The notes under the pieces: generated by a model | Database searches by the model: none | Seen by the model: only the letters and a program-made list of their open reading frames with translations | What the model was told of the DNA's origin: nothing | Shown: positions 1 to 14,319 of the stretch, piece by piece | How positions within the stretch are numbered: the stretch's first letter is position 1 | Layout: each line of letters opens with the position of its first letter | Position numbers and translations under genes: made by a program | NCBI RefSeq assembly: GCF_002811985.1 | Contig: NZ_NPDU01000008.1 | Span: forward strand, 34,882-98,881 | Length of the DNA: 64,000 nucleotides | Direction: 5' to 3' | Source: Leptospira adleri | GTDB lineage: Bacteria > Spirochaetota > Leptospiria > Leptospirales > Leptospiraceae

Positions 1-59
1 ATTCTTTCGTCAGAAATGGAAACATTTTGCGTCTCCGAACAAAAATCTCCCGTAAAAAT

Positions 60-91
60 CGATAAAACGCGGGAGTTCCCGCATTTTATCG
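60..91. repeat. Intergenic hairpin with GGAGTTCC core
   Basis: Two 15-base arms (60-74 and 77-91) pair with one mismatch around a GT loop. The outer part reads GATAAAA/TTTTATC and the inner part GCGGGA/TCCCGC. The centre has the GGAGTTCC core shared with hairpins at 8730, 8872 and 14229. No clear T-run follows, so it may be a transcript-end structure or a dispersed small repeat. Confidence 0.65.
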
Positions 92-133
92 GTGATTTCT
101 GATTGACCAGGGTGCCCATAATTCCGAAAAATA

Positions 134-148
134 GACCGACGGTCGGTC
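134..148. promoter_or_regulatory. Palindrome over the TetR gene start, probable autoregulatory operator
   Basis: GACCGAC-G-GTCGGTC is a perfect 7-base inverted repeat around one central G. It ends six bases before the ATG at 155. TetR regulators commonly bind such palindromes next to their own start. The site occupies the ribosome-binding region, and no other good Shine-Dalgarno sequence is visible there. Autoregulation is inferred from position and symmetry. Confidence 0.6.
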
Positions 149-154
149 GGTTTT

Positions 155-946
155 ATGGAAAAAAAGAACCAAAATAAACAAAAAGGAAAGGAGCGAAGAG
201 AGGACATCCTCCAATGCGCTCGAAAATTCTTCTTTTCCAAAGGTTACGATTCGACCTCGGTCAACGATATCATCGACGAACTTGGAATCGCAAAAGGCAC
301 CTTCTATCATCATTTCAATTCCAAAGAAGAACTCCTTATGGAATTGACGACCACGCTTTCGGACGAGATAACGCTCGGACTTCTCTCCGAAGTCGAATCC
401 AGAAATCCGAAAAACACATTAGATAAACTTAAAATTATTCACGAGCTCCACTTCGACTGGGTAAATAAGAATCCGGAAATGGTCTTTTTCTTTCTCAAAG
501 CGCTTTATCTTCCGGAAAATCTTTCCCTCAAAGCGAAACTCGAAAAAGAGATGCTCAAAAGGGATCGAACCTTTTTTACCGAACTCATCAAGGAAGGACA
601 AAAAGACGGATCCTTCTCGAATACGATGCCCGCCGAATTTTTAGCGGAATCCATTCTTTCGATCGAAAACGTTCAAAACGAAAAATTCGCGCTCTATATG
701 CTGGGCTTCAACGATATATCCCCGGATCTGATCTATGAGAACGGACAATATTCTCACGATCTTTTTTCGATGATCCTCGGAATTAAAAATCCTTCCGCGT
801 TTCCGTTTCCTAAGGAAGAAATCATTTCTTCCGCGGAAAATCTCCGCAAGTTCTCGCAAGAATTCGAAAAGCAAAATCAAATAAAAAATAATGCGAAAGA
901 AAAACCTCTCCAGTTATCGAACCTGAACGGAGGAAAGGCCGGGTAG
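155..946 (+). CDS. TetR/AcrR family transcriptional regulator
   Basis: The 263-residue protein has a TetR N-terminal DNA-binding domain. The helix-turn-helix lies at about residues 35-60 (VNDIIDELGIAKGTFYHHF, then NSKEELL), a very typical TetR recognition region. The rest is a helical ligand or dimer domain, longer than the common 190-220 residues, with a Lys/Asn-rich tail. The inverted repeat at 134-148 touches the start, so it probably represses itself. The next gene downstream is an unrelated DUF1801 protein, so its wider targets cannot be read from context. The ligand is unknown. Confidence 0.9.
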   Translation: MEKKNQNKQKGKERREDILQCARKFFFSKGYDSTSVNDIIDELGIAKGTFYHHFNSKEELLMELTTTLSDEITLGLLSEVESRNPKNTLDKLKIIHELHFDWVNKNPEMVFFFLKALYLPENLSLKAKLEKEMLKRDRTFFTELIKEGQKDGSFSNTMPAEFLAESILSIENVQNEKFALYMLGFNDISPDLIYENGQYSHDLFSMILGIKNPSAFPFPKEEIISSAENLRKFSQEFEKQNQIKNNAKEKPLQLSNLNGGKAG

Positions 947-1019
947 TTTTTATCCTATTCTATGTCGGCCTAATACGAATATGTATCTTTTTTCTTTTAT
1001 CCCGATTCCGACGTTTATT

Positions 1020-1451
1020 ATGTCTTCGGAAATCCATCAATACATCGAATCACAATCTTCGATCCGAAAAGAAAGGCTTCTCTCCCTTCGCACTTGGCTT
1101 ATCGATACGTTTCCCGGTATCCGAGAATCGATGAAATATAAAATGCCGACTTACCAACTGGATGAGAATTGGATTTCCCTTGCCTCTCAGAAAAATCATA
1201 TCTCGATCTATCTCTGTCGTCCGGATTCTTTAAACGAACTCAAAAAGAAATTTCCAAGCCTTCTTTTCGGAAAAACCTGCATCAACGTCCGAGACAAGGA
1301 TTCCTTTCCTTTCAAAGCGATTCAATCTTCAATACGTTCCGCTCTAAAGCCGAAGACGAAGTTAAGAATTCCGAATGAAAAGGTCGAGTCTCGCAGAAAA
1401 TCTATCTCTAAAAAGCTCTTTGAGACAAAATCCGCTTATCGTAAAAAGTAA
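1020..1451 (+). CDS. DUF1801 (YdhG-like) domain protein
   Basis: A small soluble protein of about 143 residues. It begins at [11 protein letters not shown] and contains the motif around [15 protein letters not shown] followed by [16 protein letters not shown], typical of the DUF1801/YdhG fold, which is frataxin-like in structure. Family function is poorly defined; an iron-chaperone role has been proposed for some members. The frame is open from an ATG at 981, but the first 13 residues there are hydrophobic and not family-like, so I prefer 1020. Neither start has a strong ribosome-binding site. The C-terminal 40 residues are basic. Confidence 0.7.
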   Translation: MSSEIHQYIESQSSIRKERLLSLRTWLIDTFPGIRESMKYKMPTYQLDENWISLASQKNHISIYLCRPDSLNELKKKFPSLLFGKTCINVRDKDSFPFKAIQSSIRSALKPKTKLRIPNEKVESRRKSISKKLFETKSAYRKK

Positions 1452-1540
1452 GATCGAATCAATTTTTCCGCTCTAAAAGACGGTTCCGTTTGAATCCTCT
1501 TGACCCCGGGAAAATCCAGGAAAACCTGTTTTTTACGGCC

Positions 1541-4178
<2,638 letters not shown>

Positions 4179-4189
<11 letters not shown>

Positions 4190-5459
4190 GCTGAAAGTTC
4201 TTCTGATCGGTTCGGGGGGAAGAGAAAGCGCCATTGCATTTCACCTCAGAAAATCGCCGTTGTTAAGCGAATTGAAGGTTTTTCCGGGTAACGGAGGTTT
4301 TCCGGATCAGGAGATTCTGCCTTCTAATTCTTTCAACGTTTTATCCAAAGAATCGGTTCAGTCTTTTTTAAAACAAAATCCGTTTGATTTCATCGTAGTC
4401 GGTCCCGAAGATCCTCTGGTCGCCGGCTTTGCGGATTGGACCGCGGAGCTCAAAATCCCTACGTTCGGACCGGATTCTTATTGTGCTCAGGTCGAAGGAT
4501 CCAAGGATTTCGCAAAATCTCTGATGACGGAAGCGAAAGTCCCCACCGCGGAATACTCAACGTTTACTGAATATTCAAGTTCCCTTAAATACCTGGAATC
4601 TAAAACGATTCCGATCGTCATCAAAGCGGACGGACTCGCGGCGGGAAAAGGCGTAACCGTAGCGACAACCAAAGAGATGGCGGTTAACGCGCTCAAGGAA
4701 ATTTTCGAGGACAAAAAGTTCGGAGAAAGCGGCAACCAAGTTGTGATCGAAGAATTCATGGACGGACAAGAGGCTTCCATCTTCGCGGTGTCGGACGGAG
4801 ATTCCTACTTTTTATTACCCGCAGCGCAGGATCACAAAAGAGCGTATGACGGAGATCAAGGACCGAACACGGGCGGAATGGGCGCTTATTGCCCGGCGCC
4901 GGTAGTAACGGATTCTATTTTAGAAAAAGTGAAAGAACAAGTCTTTGATAGAATGTTCGAAGTTTTCCGCAAAAAAGGACATCCTTACAGAGGACTTCTC
5001 TATGCGGGGCTGATGATTTCTTCCGATGGCGAGCCTCGGGTCGTGGAATTCAATTGTAGATTCGGCGATCCCGAAACTCAATGTGTGCTCGCGATGTTGG
5101 AAGGAGATCTATTAGAACTTCTTTATACAGCGTCCACCGGAAAAATCAAAGGGATCCAAGCCTCCGTAAAAAAAGGCGCCGCTACCGTAGTAGTACTCGC
5201 CGCGCAAGGATATCCGGATTCTTACGAAAAAAATATTTCTTTAAATCTACCCGAAACGACTGGTCAAAACACTTATCTTTTTCATGCGGGAACTTTAAAA
5301 AAAGATGGAAAAGTTTTTTCATCCGGGGGGAGAATTCTCGGAGTCGTAGCCTACGGATCCGATCTAAAGAGTTCGGTATCTCGAGCTTATTCCTTCCTGG
5401 AAAATATCCAGGCTCCCAAAACGTTTTATAGAAAAGACATCGGACACAGAGCCCTTTAA
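4179..5459 (+). CDS. purD: Phosphoribosylamine-glycine ligase (GAR synthetase)
   Basis: Catalyses the second step of purine synthesis, joining glycine to 5-phosphoribosylamine with ATP. The 426-residue protein has the N-terminal [17 protein letters not shown] loop, an ATP-grasp domain ([15 protein letters not shown] and [14 protein letters not shown]), and the metal-binding [12 protein letters not shown]. The start is a TTG at 4179 inside the end of valS, with AAGGGG about ten bases before it. The 11-base overlap implies translational coupling. No other pur gene lies in the window. Confidence 0.96.
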
Positions 5460-5463
5460 ACCT

Positions 5464-6309
<846 letters not shown>

Positions 6310-6362
6310 ATCCAAACGCGACTAACGTTCGTAAATCATCAAATCGATAAAAAGCAAATAAT

Positions 6363-7466
<1,104 letters not shown>

Positions 7467-7867
7467 TATTCTTTGGGCGCCTCCTTCTGATTTTCAATCA
7501 GAAGGACCGGGCTCCGACGCGACTCCGCTAACGCTTCGATCTCTTCGAGATCGCGTTCCGCGTCGCTCTGATCCCTGGCGCTGCGATCCATAGAGAGCAG
7601 TGACGCTGAGTTCAGAGAACATTCGTGAGCGGGCGCTGCGAGCCGAGTATATCGCAAGGACCGATCGGACTCTTCAAAGAGCAGCGACGCTGAAGTTTGA
7701 AAACAATCGCATCGGATCCATCGTTAAACATTATAATTTTTGAATACAATACCAGAAATTCGCATATATCCCGCTCATATTTATAAAGAGAGACAGAATC
7801 AGCGGCCCGTGCAAATCTTGGCGATGTAAATCATTGAATCGGCCGAAAGAAAGCGAGAAGATAAAAC
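7467..7867. repeat. Repeat-rich 400-base spacer downstream of prfB
   Basis: No convincing gene is present. A perfect 10-base stem, CCTTCTGATT/AATCAGAAGG (7483-7492 and 7496-7505), follows the prfB stop. A second stem, CGATCTC/GAGATCG, lies at 7537-7553. Two diverged copies of a 32-base direct repeat (AGAGCAGYGACGCTGA...) lie at 7594-7625 and 7678-7709, with GGCGCTGCGA repeats near them. The local GC is higher than the flanks. It looks like a cluster of small dispersed elements rather than one regulator. Confidence 0.6.
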
Positions 7868-8293
7868 ATGGCGATCCTTCCTGAAAAAATCAAATACGGC
7901 TGCCTTTGGGGTTTGTTGACTCCTTTTTTAACGTTATTCGCCTCCATCGGAATTACGATTTTTCTTTTAAAAGACGATTACGGAAAAGCGGCTTCCGTCG
8001 GCGACTGGCTGCTTCTTGCCGGGAAGCATATTCTTCTTTTCGGAGGAATCATCGTTGCCGCAATTATCTCCTTGCTGGTCGGAATTTGGTTCTCGATCAA
8101 AGATTCAAAGCCTATCGAGACTCTCAGAATCTTTTGGCCCGTAATCGTCATTCTAATCTATTGGATCGCACCGAATCTTCTTCCAGGACCGGTGGACGAT
8201 TCGATCGTAACCTTAGCAGTGGGAGTCTATCAGATCTATCGCTACTTTACGGAAAGAAAAAAGGAAGAGAACGCGACTAACGCATCTTCTTAA
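7868..8293 (+). CDS. Small integral membrane protein upstream of crcB
   Basis: A 141-residue protein with three or four predicted transmembrane segments (about residues 10-34, 47-75, 85-103 and 110-125) and a charged tail ending in [16 protein letters not shown] do not recognise a family. It ends 11 bases before the GTG of crcB, whose Shine-Dalgarno overlaps its stop, so the two are probably cotranscribed. It resembles neither a second CrcB subunit nor a transporter with known motifs. Confidence 0.7.
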   Translation: MAILPEKIKYGCLWGLLTPFLTLFASIGITIFLLKDDYGKAASVGDWLLLAGKHILLFGGIIVAAIISLLVGIWFSIKDSKPIETLRIFWPVIVILIYWIAPNLLPGPVDDSIVTLAVGVYQIYRYFTERKKEENATNASS

Positions 8294-8304
8294 GGAGTAA
8301 GTGG

Positions 8305-8682
8305 GTGAGCCTGGAACGTACACTCGTTTTAATCGGGATCGGAGGAGCGATCGGAAGCGTTTTGCGTTATCTCCTGCAATATTGTTTCGGAACGACGCTC
8401 GGATTCAAGTTACCGCTGGGAACTTTAACGGCGAATCTTCTCGGCTCTTTTTTAATCGGAATTGTCTACGCGATTTCCGAAAGATTTCCATCCATCAACC
8501 CGGAGTGGAGATTTTTCATAGCATCCGGTTTCTGCGGAGGGTTTACCACTTTCTCCACGTTTTCCTTCGAGAGTCTTCAGATGTTAAAGACCGGAAACTA
8601 TATTCTATTTTTTGCATATATCGGGGTCAGTGTATTCGGTGGAATCGGCTTCGCACTCGCTGGAGTTTGGATTGGAAGGTGA
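8305..8682 (+). CDS. crcB: Fluoride ion channel CrcB (Fluc)
   Basis: Exports toxic fluoride across the inner membrane as a dual-topology dimer. The 125-residue, four-helix protein carries the family signature GFCGGFTTFSTFSFE at about residues 73-87 and the conserved GGAIGSVLRY near the start and GTLTANLLGSFLIG. The GTG start at 8305 follows AAGGAG at 8292-8297. No fluoride riboswitch is recognisable upstream. A GTAGGA/TCCTAC hairpin and T-run lie about 50 bases after the stop. Confidence 0.93.
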   Translation: MSLERTLVLIGIGGAIGSVLRYLLQYCFGTTLGFKLPLGTLTANLLGSFLIGIVYAISERFPSINPEWRFFIASGFCGGFTTFSTFSFESLQMLKTGNYILFFAYIGVSVFGGIGFALAGVWIGR

Positions 8683-8729
8683 TTTTGAGAACGTCGACCG
8701 ACTTTCTTTCAAGTTTTTTCTTTGAGTTT

Positions 8730-8752
8730 GTAGGAGTTCCTACGGCTTTTTT
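8730..8752 (+). terminator. Hairpin plus T-run after crcB
   Basis: GTAGGA (8730-8735), a GT loop, and TCCTAC (8738-8743) are followed by GGCTTTTTT. The stem is short but perfect and the T-run is well placed for intrinsic termination of the crcB transcript. The core GGAGTTCC is shared with the other small hairpins, so it may serve as both repeat and terminator. Confidence 0.55.
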
Positions 8753-8827
8753 CCGGAAAGAATACTTGTAAAAAACGTTTTTTTGTGATAGAAAGGTTTT
8801 TCCGAAATTTTCCCGCAAAGCCCACCT

Positions 8828-8889
8828 CCTCCACCCGATTTGGGTGGGGGCCCGCGGCTTATACGGAGGACTTGTCGGAGTTACGACAA
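8828..8889. repeat. Two intergenic hairpins between crcB and the serine hydrolase
   Basis: CCTCCACCC/GGGTGGGGG (8828-8836 and 8842-8850, one G-U pair) forms a GC-rich stem. TTGTCGGAGTTACGACAA (8872-8889) forms a second with 6-base arms and a nearly intact GGAGTTCC core. Both lie in the 233-base spacer between two converging genes. Confidence 0.6.
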
Positions 8890-8915
8890 AACGGATTATT
8901 TCGAAAAAACTTTCT

Positions 8916-10106
8916 TTATCGATTGGCAGAAACGATGATCTCGTCCAAGAGATTCCCGATTTCAAAGATGATTTTCGGAGAACCGTATTCACCCGCGGTA
9001 GTCGCCACGACCATATCCAACTCCGGGATCACGTAAATCAATTGCCCTCCGTTTCCAAGCGCGGCCTTCCAAGAAACATTTTTCTCCGTTAGACGCGTTT
9101 CTCCGATCCACCATTGATAACCGTAATTCATAACACTTCCGTCTTTTCTAAAAAAAGAAACGTTAGTCGCGATCTCCGAGCCGAGGGAATCCTGAATCCA
9201 CTTTTTGGGAACGATCTGCTTTTTATTCCAGACTCCTTCGTTCAAAATCAGTCTCCCGATCCTCAGCATATCCCTCGGTTTCAAACGCAAACCTGCGAAA
9301 GCGAGACCGCGGCCGTGCCAATCTTCCACCCACTCGAATTTTTCGATTCCGATAGGATATAAGATCCACTCACCTGCCAATTCTTTTAAAGACTTACCCG
9401 TCTTCTTTGTGAGAACCTCGGCAAGAACGGACGTTCCTCCTCCGTTGTAATTAAAGACGCTTCCGGGAACGTCTCTTACTTCTCGATCGAAAACGAATTC
9501 GACAAGATTCTTCTTCCAATACAAACGTGTTTCGTCGCTAAAGAAAAATCCGGATCTCCATTCTTCCCAATCCAAACCGCTGCTCATGGTAAGAAGGTGT
9601 TTCCAAGTGATTTTGCGCCTTGTATCGTTTTCGGAAATTTCGATTTCAGGAAAAGAAGAAAGAACGGAAGAATCGACCCCTTCGATCAAACCTTTTTCTA
9701 TCGCAATTCCGAAAAGAAGAGAAACGATACTTTTAGTGACGGATCTCATGTCATGTAACGTTTGCGAATCAAAAGTGGACGTTCCGTCGAAAGGAAGACG
9801 AAGTCCGTATCGAAGGTTCAAAGGTTTATCGTCCCCGTCGTTGTAGATTTCGGAGACGATCTTTCCGTGACGTTCAATCAAAAGAGAATGTAAGCCACCT
9901 TTCTCGGAAGCGGACTTTCTGAGGACTTGACAAAGTTTCTCCGAATCAAATCCGGAATCTTTCGGATCGGACGATTGCCAAAAAGAATCAGCCTTCGGCT
10001 TCGAACAAACATCCGCGGAAGCTCGAATCGGCGCCCCTTTGCATCCCGTATTTGTGAAAAGAACAAGAACAAAGATAAGAAGAATTTGTTTTAATAAAAG
10101 CGACAT
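8916..10106 (-). CDS. Lipoprotein serine hydrolase, class C beta-lactamase fold
   Basis: A 396-residue exported protein. The N-terminus is a lipoprotein signal ending at Cys22 (LFTNTGC), acceptable for the relaxed spirochaete lipobox. The penicillin-binding-protein/class C fold is shown by SVTK (Ser122 and Lys125), the YxN-type FNYNGGG loop, and GNGGQ in place of the usual KTG/HSG motif near the C-terminus. Such proteins are esterases, peptidases or beta-lactam hydrolases; the substrate cannot be inferred. It stands alone, converging with crcB. True beta-lactamase activity is unlikely to be readable from motifs. Confidence 0.88.
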   Translation of the reverse strand: MSLLLKQILLIFVLVLFTNTGCKGAPIRASADVCSKPKADSFWQSSDPKDSGFDSEKLCQVLRKSASEKGGLHSLLIERHGKIVSEIYNDGDDKPLNLRYGLRLPFDGTSTFDSQTLHDMRSVTKSIVSLLFGIAIEKGLIEGVDSSVLSSFPEIEISENDTRRKITWKHLLTMSSGLDWEEWRSGFFFSDETRLYWKKNLVEFVFDREVRDVPGSVFNYNGGGTSVLAEVLTKKTGKSLKELAGEWILYPIGIEKFEWVEDWHGRGLAFAGLRLKPRDMLRIGRLILNEGVWNKKQIVPKKWIQDSLGSEIATNVSFFRKDGSVMNYGYQWWIGETRLTEKNVSWKAALGNGGQLIYVIPELDMVVATTAGEYGSPKIIFEIGNLLDEIIVSANR

Positions 10107-10261
10107 TCTAAAAATTCAATTTCCTTTTTTCCATTGAGAAGTCTTCTCTTTGGACTCTCGATATCGAGTTTTGATTCTAAAAGATTCCCTTTTATTCGGT
10201 TTTCCTCAATTCAAATTTGCGTTCTTCATTCGATGAATCCGCTCAGACAATCTAAAAAGCT

Positions 10262-10959
10262 TCAATAAGAATCCTGTCCCACCGAATTAATCGCTTCCTT
10301 CTTTAAATTCCAATCGGCTTCGAAACGCTCGATCCCTCGCTCAAAATCCGATTTGTTCAGTTTAAGTCGGCATTTAAGACCTGCTCGATACGCAAACGTT
10401 ACGTCTAAGCCGTATTCGAAACTCCTTCCTCCGAAGTCGCTTTAAAAAATCCAAAAAACCGATTCTACAACCTTGATACATTCCGTTTTTTTAATATTCT
10501 TTCCGAAACACGGGCAAGGGATTCAATCCCATTCGTTGTTTTTTTGGTCGCCGGATTCCGTCGTAGATCGCCTTTCCCGTCAGATAAACCCGACTTTTCT
10601 TTTCCACAATAATTCTTTGATCGAGATCGGCTTGGAAGTGCTTTCGTTCATATATTCGAAATGATTGTCGCAGTAATAATCCCAGTGCCGCTGAGTTCCC
10701 GAAATCAAAAGGGAATAAAAGTCCGCATAACGCGTCTTAGCTGTTTTATCCAGGTCCGAGATCTTCATCGCTTGATAGACGGCGGAGATCATTCTAGGAG
10801 TGTCCTTCGCCCCGGTCCGTTCAACCACATTCCGAATTCTAAGCCGTTTATCAAACCGAGAGTCGTTCGATTTTCGGGTTTTTATTTTTTCAAAATTTCT
10901 CTTTGTTTTCCGCGAATTCTTACCGAAAGAATCCTTATTTTTTCAAAACGAAAATTCAT
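10262..10959 (-). pseudogene. Decayed gene with several frameshifts and stops
   Basis: Protein-like sequence runs through this stretch on the minus strand but changes frame. It begins with ATG at 10959 (MNFRFEKIRILSV), meets TAA at 10884-10882, and continues in the same frame through TLGLINGLEFGMWLNGPG. It then shifts frame to a long open stretch (RMISAVYQAMKISDLDKT, HWDYYCDNHFEYMNE) ending at 10580, shifts again to LTGKAIYDGIRRPKKQ and FRKEY stop at 10491, and shifts a further time to SFEYGLDVTFAYRAGLKC, ending QDSY stop at 10264-10262. Each segment has normal protein composition. I cannot name the family. It may be one gene of about 230 codons or two adjacent ones. Confidence 0.6.
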
Positions 10960-11090
10960 ACTCTTCTTAGGGTAGTAATGAACTTTCGATTCGCGACGAA
11001 AAAAAGATTTCATTCTTAAGTTGAAACGATTCACTCCGTAAATTTATTTCTCCTCGACTTCTCGGATTTACCGGACAATCCTTGTTCCGT

Positions 11091-11690
11091 ATGGAACTAA
11101 GCTTCCCTTCCCCCGGAAATCCGATCTTTGATTACGTCCTTCTTCCTTGTTTTATTTTTCTTTCCAGAGTCACCGACGTTTCGATCGGAACGATCCGTGT
11201 CATTCTTCTCACTCGCGAGAAAAAAGCGATCGCGGCCTCTCTCGGTTTTTTAGAAGTCCTTCTCTGGGTCATCGTTATCACGCAAGTCATCAAAAATCTG
11301 AACAACGCGTTCTGTTATCTCGCTTACGCCGGAGGTTTTGCGACCGGAACTTATATCGGAATGATCTTGGAAGAAAAATTAGCCATCGGATTTTCCCTTC
11401 TTCGCATCATATCTCCTCGAAACGGAGGAGCAATCGCTGCCAGACTTTCGGAAGCGGGTTATCGTGTCACGACCATGGATGGACAAGGAAGCAGAGGACC
11501 GGTCAAGATCGTCTTTACCGTGCTGAGAAGAAAAAGGATCCGCCAAGCGATGGCGATCGTAAAAGAAGTGGAACCCGACGTCTTCTATTCGATAGAAAAC
11601 GCAAGGAGCACAAACACTGCTGTTTCGGAAGATTCTCCAGGACTTCTCAGAAGAGGAATCCTGGAGCGTATCTTAAAAGTCAGAAAATAA
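11091..11690 (+). CDS. UPF0316 membrane protein (DUF5698/DUF2179 type)
   Basis: About 199 residues, with three N-terminal transmembrane helices (roughly residues 10-30, 38-60 and 65-88) followed by a cytosolic DUF2179-like domain. Signature stretches are [38 protein letters not shown] and [22 protein letters not shown]. The family is widespread and of unknown function; DUF2179 domains are thought to bind small ligands. I prefer the ATG at 11091 to the TTG at 11082. It is monocistronic and converges with the SET-domain gene. Confidence 0.85.
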   Translation: MELSFPSPGNPIFDYVLLPCFIFLSRVTDVSIGTIRVILLTREKKAIAASLGFLEVLLWVIVITQVIKNLNNAFCYLAYAGGFATGTYIGMILEEKLAIGFSLLRIISPRNGGAIAARLSEAGYRVTTMDGQGSRGPVKIVFTVLRRKRIRQAMAIVKEVEPDVFYSIENARSTNTAVSEDSPGLLRRGILERILKVRK

Positions 11691-11709
11691 ATTTTCGGTT
11701 TCGGTCGTT

Positions 11710-12240
<531 letters not shown>

Positions 12241-12404
12241 GCAGAAGATCCCTGCGTTTATTGCCTAAGGCAAAATTTTTATCTATCAAGAATGGGATAA
12301 AAAAAACTTCAATTAAAATACTGAAATCGAGTAATATTTAATGCAAGTTCCTCTCAACGCTCCCGGTCCGGCTCTTATTCTCTTCCAAGTAGTAAATAAA
12401 TTTC

Positions 12405-12977
12405 TTAAGAACGATTTTCAAGTAAACCGGAAGGAATCCAGGGTTCCAGATAGGTCTCACCTTCTTCTTCCGGCAGATCCTTCCTAAGAATTTTAAAATT
12501 AGATCCGGAAATCTCTAAAACGAGAGAAGACTTGTGAAAGAGCCAATTCCTATTCCCCGATCTTTCCAGTCCCAATTGCGTTTTCCCGGTCTCTAAAAAA
12601 CAAACTGCGGAGAAGCGACTTCCGATTTTATCCTGAAGAAGTCGGATCTGCTCCTCGAAGTCTCTGCCTCCTTCGTCCTTTGAAAGAGAACCGAAGTCCA
12701 CAAAGACCGGAAGAATTTTTTCTCCCTTGGGAATACTGTCCGAAAGAAGAAAGGACGCGGACTTTAAAACGGACTCCGAGTAAAAGAAAACGGGAACGGA
12801 AGAAAAATTCTTTTGTTTGGATGCGATTTTTGCGAGTCGATGAAGTCTTTCCAGACTTAGAGAACCTTCCGGAAAGACGAGGACGGGATAAACTTTCTTG
12901 CGATTGAGTTTCTTTTTCCAGCGAAACAACAAATCGGTTTTTGCTTGCGTCGGATCTAAAAGCGTTAATAAAAGCAT
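12405..12977 (-). CDS. Hypothetical protein
   Basis: A 190-residue protein I cannot assign. It has no signal peptide. The stretch VYPVLVFPEGSLSLERLHRLAKIA resembles the FPEG loop of acyltransferases, but the HX4D motif is missing, so the resemblance may be chance. Further on, SAVCFLETGKTQLGLERSG and DLPEEEGETYLEPW suggest an alpha/beta fold. The start at 12977 gives MLLLTLLDPTQAK. It is transcribed away from the methyltransferase, with a 276-base divergent spacer. Confidence 0.7.
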   Translation of the reverse strand: MLLLTLLDPTQAKTDLLFRWKKKLNRKKVYPVLVFPEGSLSLERLHRLAKIASKQKNFSSVPVFFYSESVLKSASFLLSDSIPKGEKILPVFVDFGSLSKDEGGRDFEEQIRLLQDKIGSRFSAVCFLETGKTQLGLERSGNRNWLFHKSSLVLEISGSNFKILRKDLPEEEGETYLEPWIPSGLLENRS

Positions 12978-13253
12978 GGTTCACTCTTGAGTTGTTAACT
13001 TTGAATTCTTCTCGATCAAAAATCAAAAAAGAAGAATCGAAAGTTAAACCGAAGTTCAAACGGACTCTTCCGAAACAAAAGGTCCTAACATACTTATCGG
13101 GCGAACTAAATATATGTATAGCATTTTATCAAATGAAATCTAAATTCATCCACCTTCGGATCCGAGCCGAAAAACTCTTCTTTCGTATTTTGACGCCGTT
13201 TGCCAATTTGAGCGTTTTTACAAAAGTCTCGGTTACGGGAAAAATTTTCTAAG

Positions 13254-14111
13254 ATGGCTTCGGTAAAACGCACCGGGCCTGAAGAAGCTCCGGACACTCT
13301 GACTCATCTTTATCTCAATCCTAAAAATTCTTCTTGGGCGAATTTCGGATTTTGGAAAGACACGGGAGACTATCCGACCGCTTGCAGAACGTTAGCCTCG
13401 CTCTTGGGAAAGAAGGCCGACTTAAAACCGGAGCAGGAAGTTCTGGATCTCGGGTTCGGTTGTGGGGATCAGTTTTTTATCTGGAAGGAAGAATTCTTCC
13501 TTCCGTTTTCTCATCTCACCGGGATCAATCCTTCCGCCGTTCAGGTTGAATTTGCAAAAAATCTGTTAAACGAAAAGAAGGAAATCCCTCCGAAGCTGAT
13601 CTGTGCTCCTTTGGAAGATACGATGTCTTCGTTTCCGAAAGACAGCTTTGATAGAATTTTGTGTCTCGACAGCGCTTACTTTTTTCCGGATCGAGTCCGA
13701 TTTTGCGAGGAGGCGTTCCGGGTTCTCAAACCGAAAGGACGTTTGGTTTCGGTGGAACTGATTTTGAAGGACGGAAGTTTTGGAATTTTGGATTCCTGGT
13801 TTCGAAATTTTGTCTGCAAGCTCAGCGGGATTCCCCTTAAGAACCGAGTGACTCCGAATTCTCTTTTTCAAATTCTCGAAAGAACGGGCTTTGAAACCGA
13901 AAACTTTGAATTTTTAGAAGGGAACGTTTTCGGGGGATTTGCAAAATTCTTAAAAGAAAAAACAAAACCGGGGCAGAAAGAAATTCCGAAAAGGATCGCG
14001 GCGAAGTATGCAAGTTTTGGAAAATTCTTAGGGGGAGAAAGAATGAAACGGTATTTCCAGTTCGTCCTCTATTCCGCGGAAAAACCTATTTCCGCGCCCA
14101 CAAATTCTTAA
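13254..14111 (+). CDS. SAM-dependent methyltransferase, sterol/cyclopropane-lipid type
   Basis: A 285-residue class I methyltransferase. Motif I is VLDLGFGCGDQ at about 63-73, and motif II-IV regions follow (FDRILCLDSAYFFPDR; EAFRVLKPKGRLVSVEL). The N-terminal NFGFWKDTGDY and the motif spacing resemble methyltransferases of the gamma-tocopherol, sterol and cyclopropane-fatty-acid group that act on lipids or small hydrophobic molecules. It faces a FAD oxidoreductase of the COG2907 type, a family often found beside lipid methyltransferases. The exact substrate is unknown. Confidence 0.85.
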   Translation: MASVKRTGPEEAPDTLTHLYLNPKNSSWANFGFWKDTGDYPTACRTLASLLGKKADLKPEQEVLDLGFGCGDQFFIWKEEFFLPFSHLTGINPSAVQVEFAKNLLNEKKEIPPKLICAPLEDTMSSFPKDSFDRILCLDSAYFFPDRVRFCEEAFRVLKPKGRLVSVELILKDGSFGILDSWFRNFVCKLSGIPLKNRVTPNSLFQILERTGFETENFEFLEGNVFGGFAKFLKEKTKPGQKEIPKRIAAKYASFGKFLGGERMKRYFQFVLYSAEKPISAPTNS

Positions 14112-14228
14112 ATAAAAACCTGTTATTCGAGCGACAACTCGGCTTGGAAGTCACGCGGCCCTTCGTATATTTTTCCGGGACCTTACTAAAATTCAACTTT
14201 TCGCAAGTAAAATTCCCTCACTGGCCCA

Positions 14229-14244
14229 TGTCGGAACTCCGACA
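14229..14244. repeat. Perfect palindromic hairpin with GGAACTCC core
   Basis: TGTCGGA and TCCGACA pair perfectly around AC in the 208-base spacer between the converging methyltransferase and FAD oxidoreductase genes. The core is the reverse complement of the GGAGTTCC core seen elsewhere. No T-run follows. The rest of the spacer shows no gene. Confidence 0.65.
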
Positions 14245-14319
14245 AAAGAAGTTCTCCTTTTAGATCTTCTTGACTACCGTTCCGATCTCCGCTTCACGCG
14301 CCGGAGTTAAAAAACAGGA

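Noticed and set aside
7800..8304. Possible fluoride riboswitch near crcB
   Set aside because: GGCGATG occurs at about 7820, but the conserved pseudoknot partners and the usual downstream CTGATG-type segment are absent, and the stretch precedes a different gene.
12405..12977. Acyltransferase because of the FPEG motif
   Set aside because: The HX4D catalytic motif is missing and the rest of the fold does not fit, so FPEG is probably chance.
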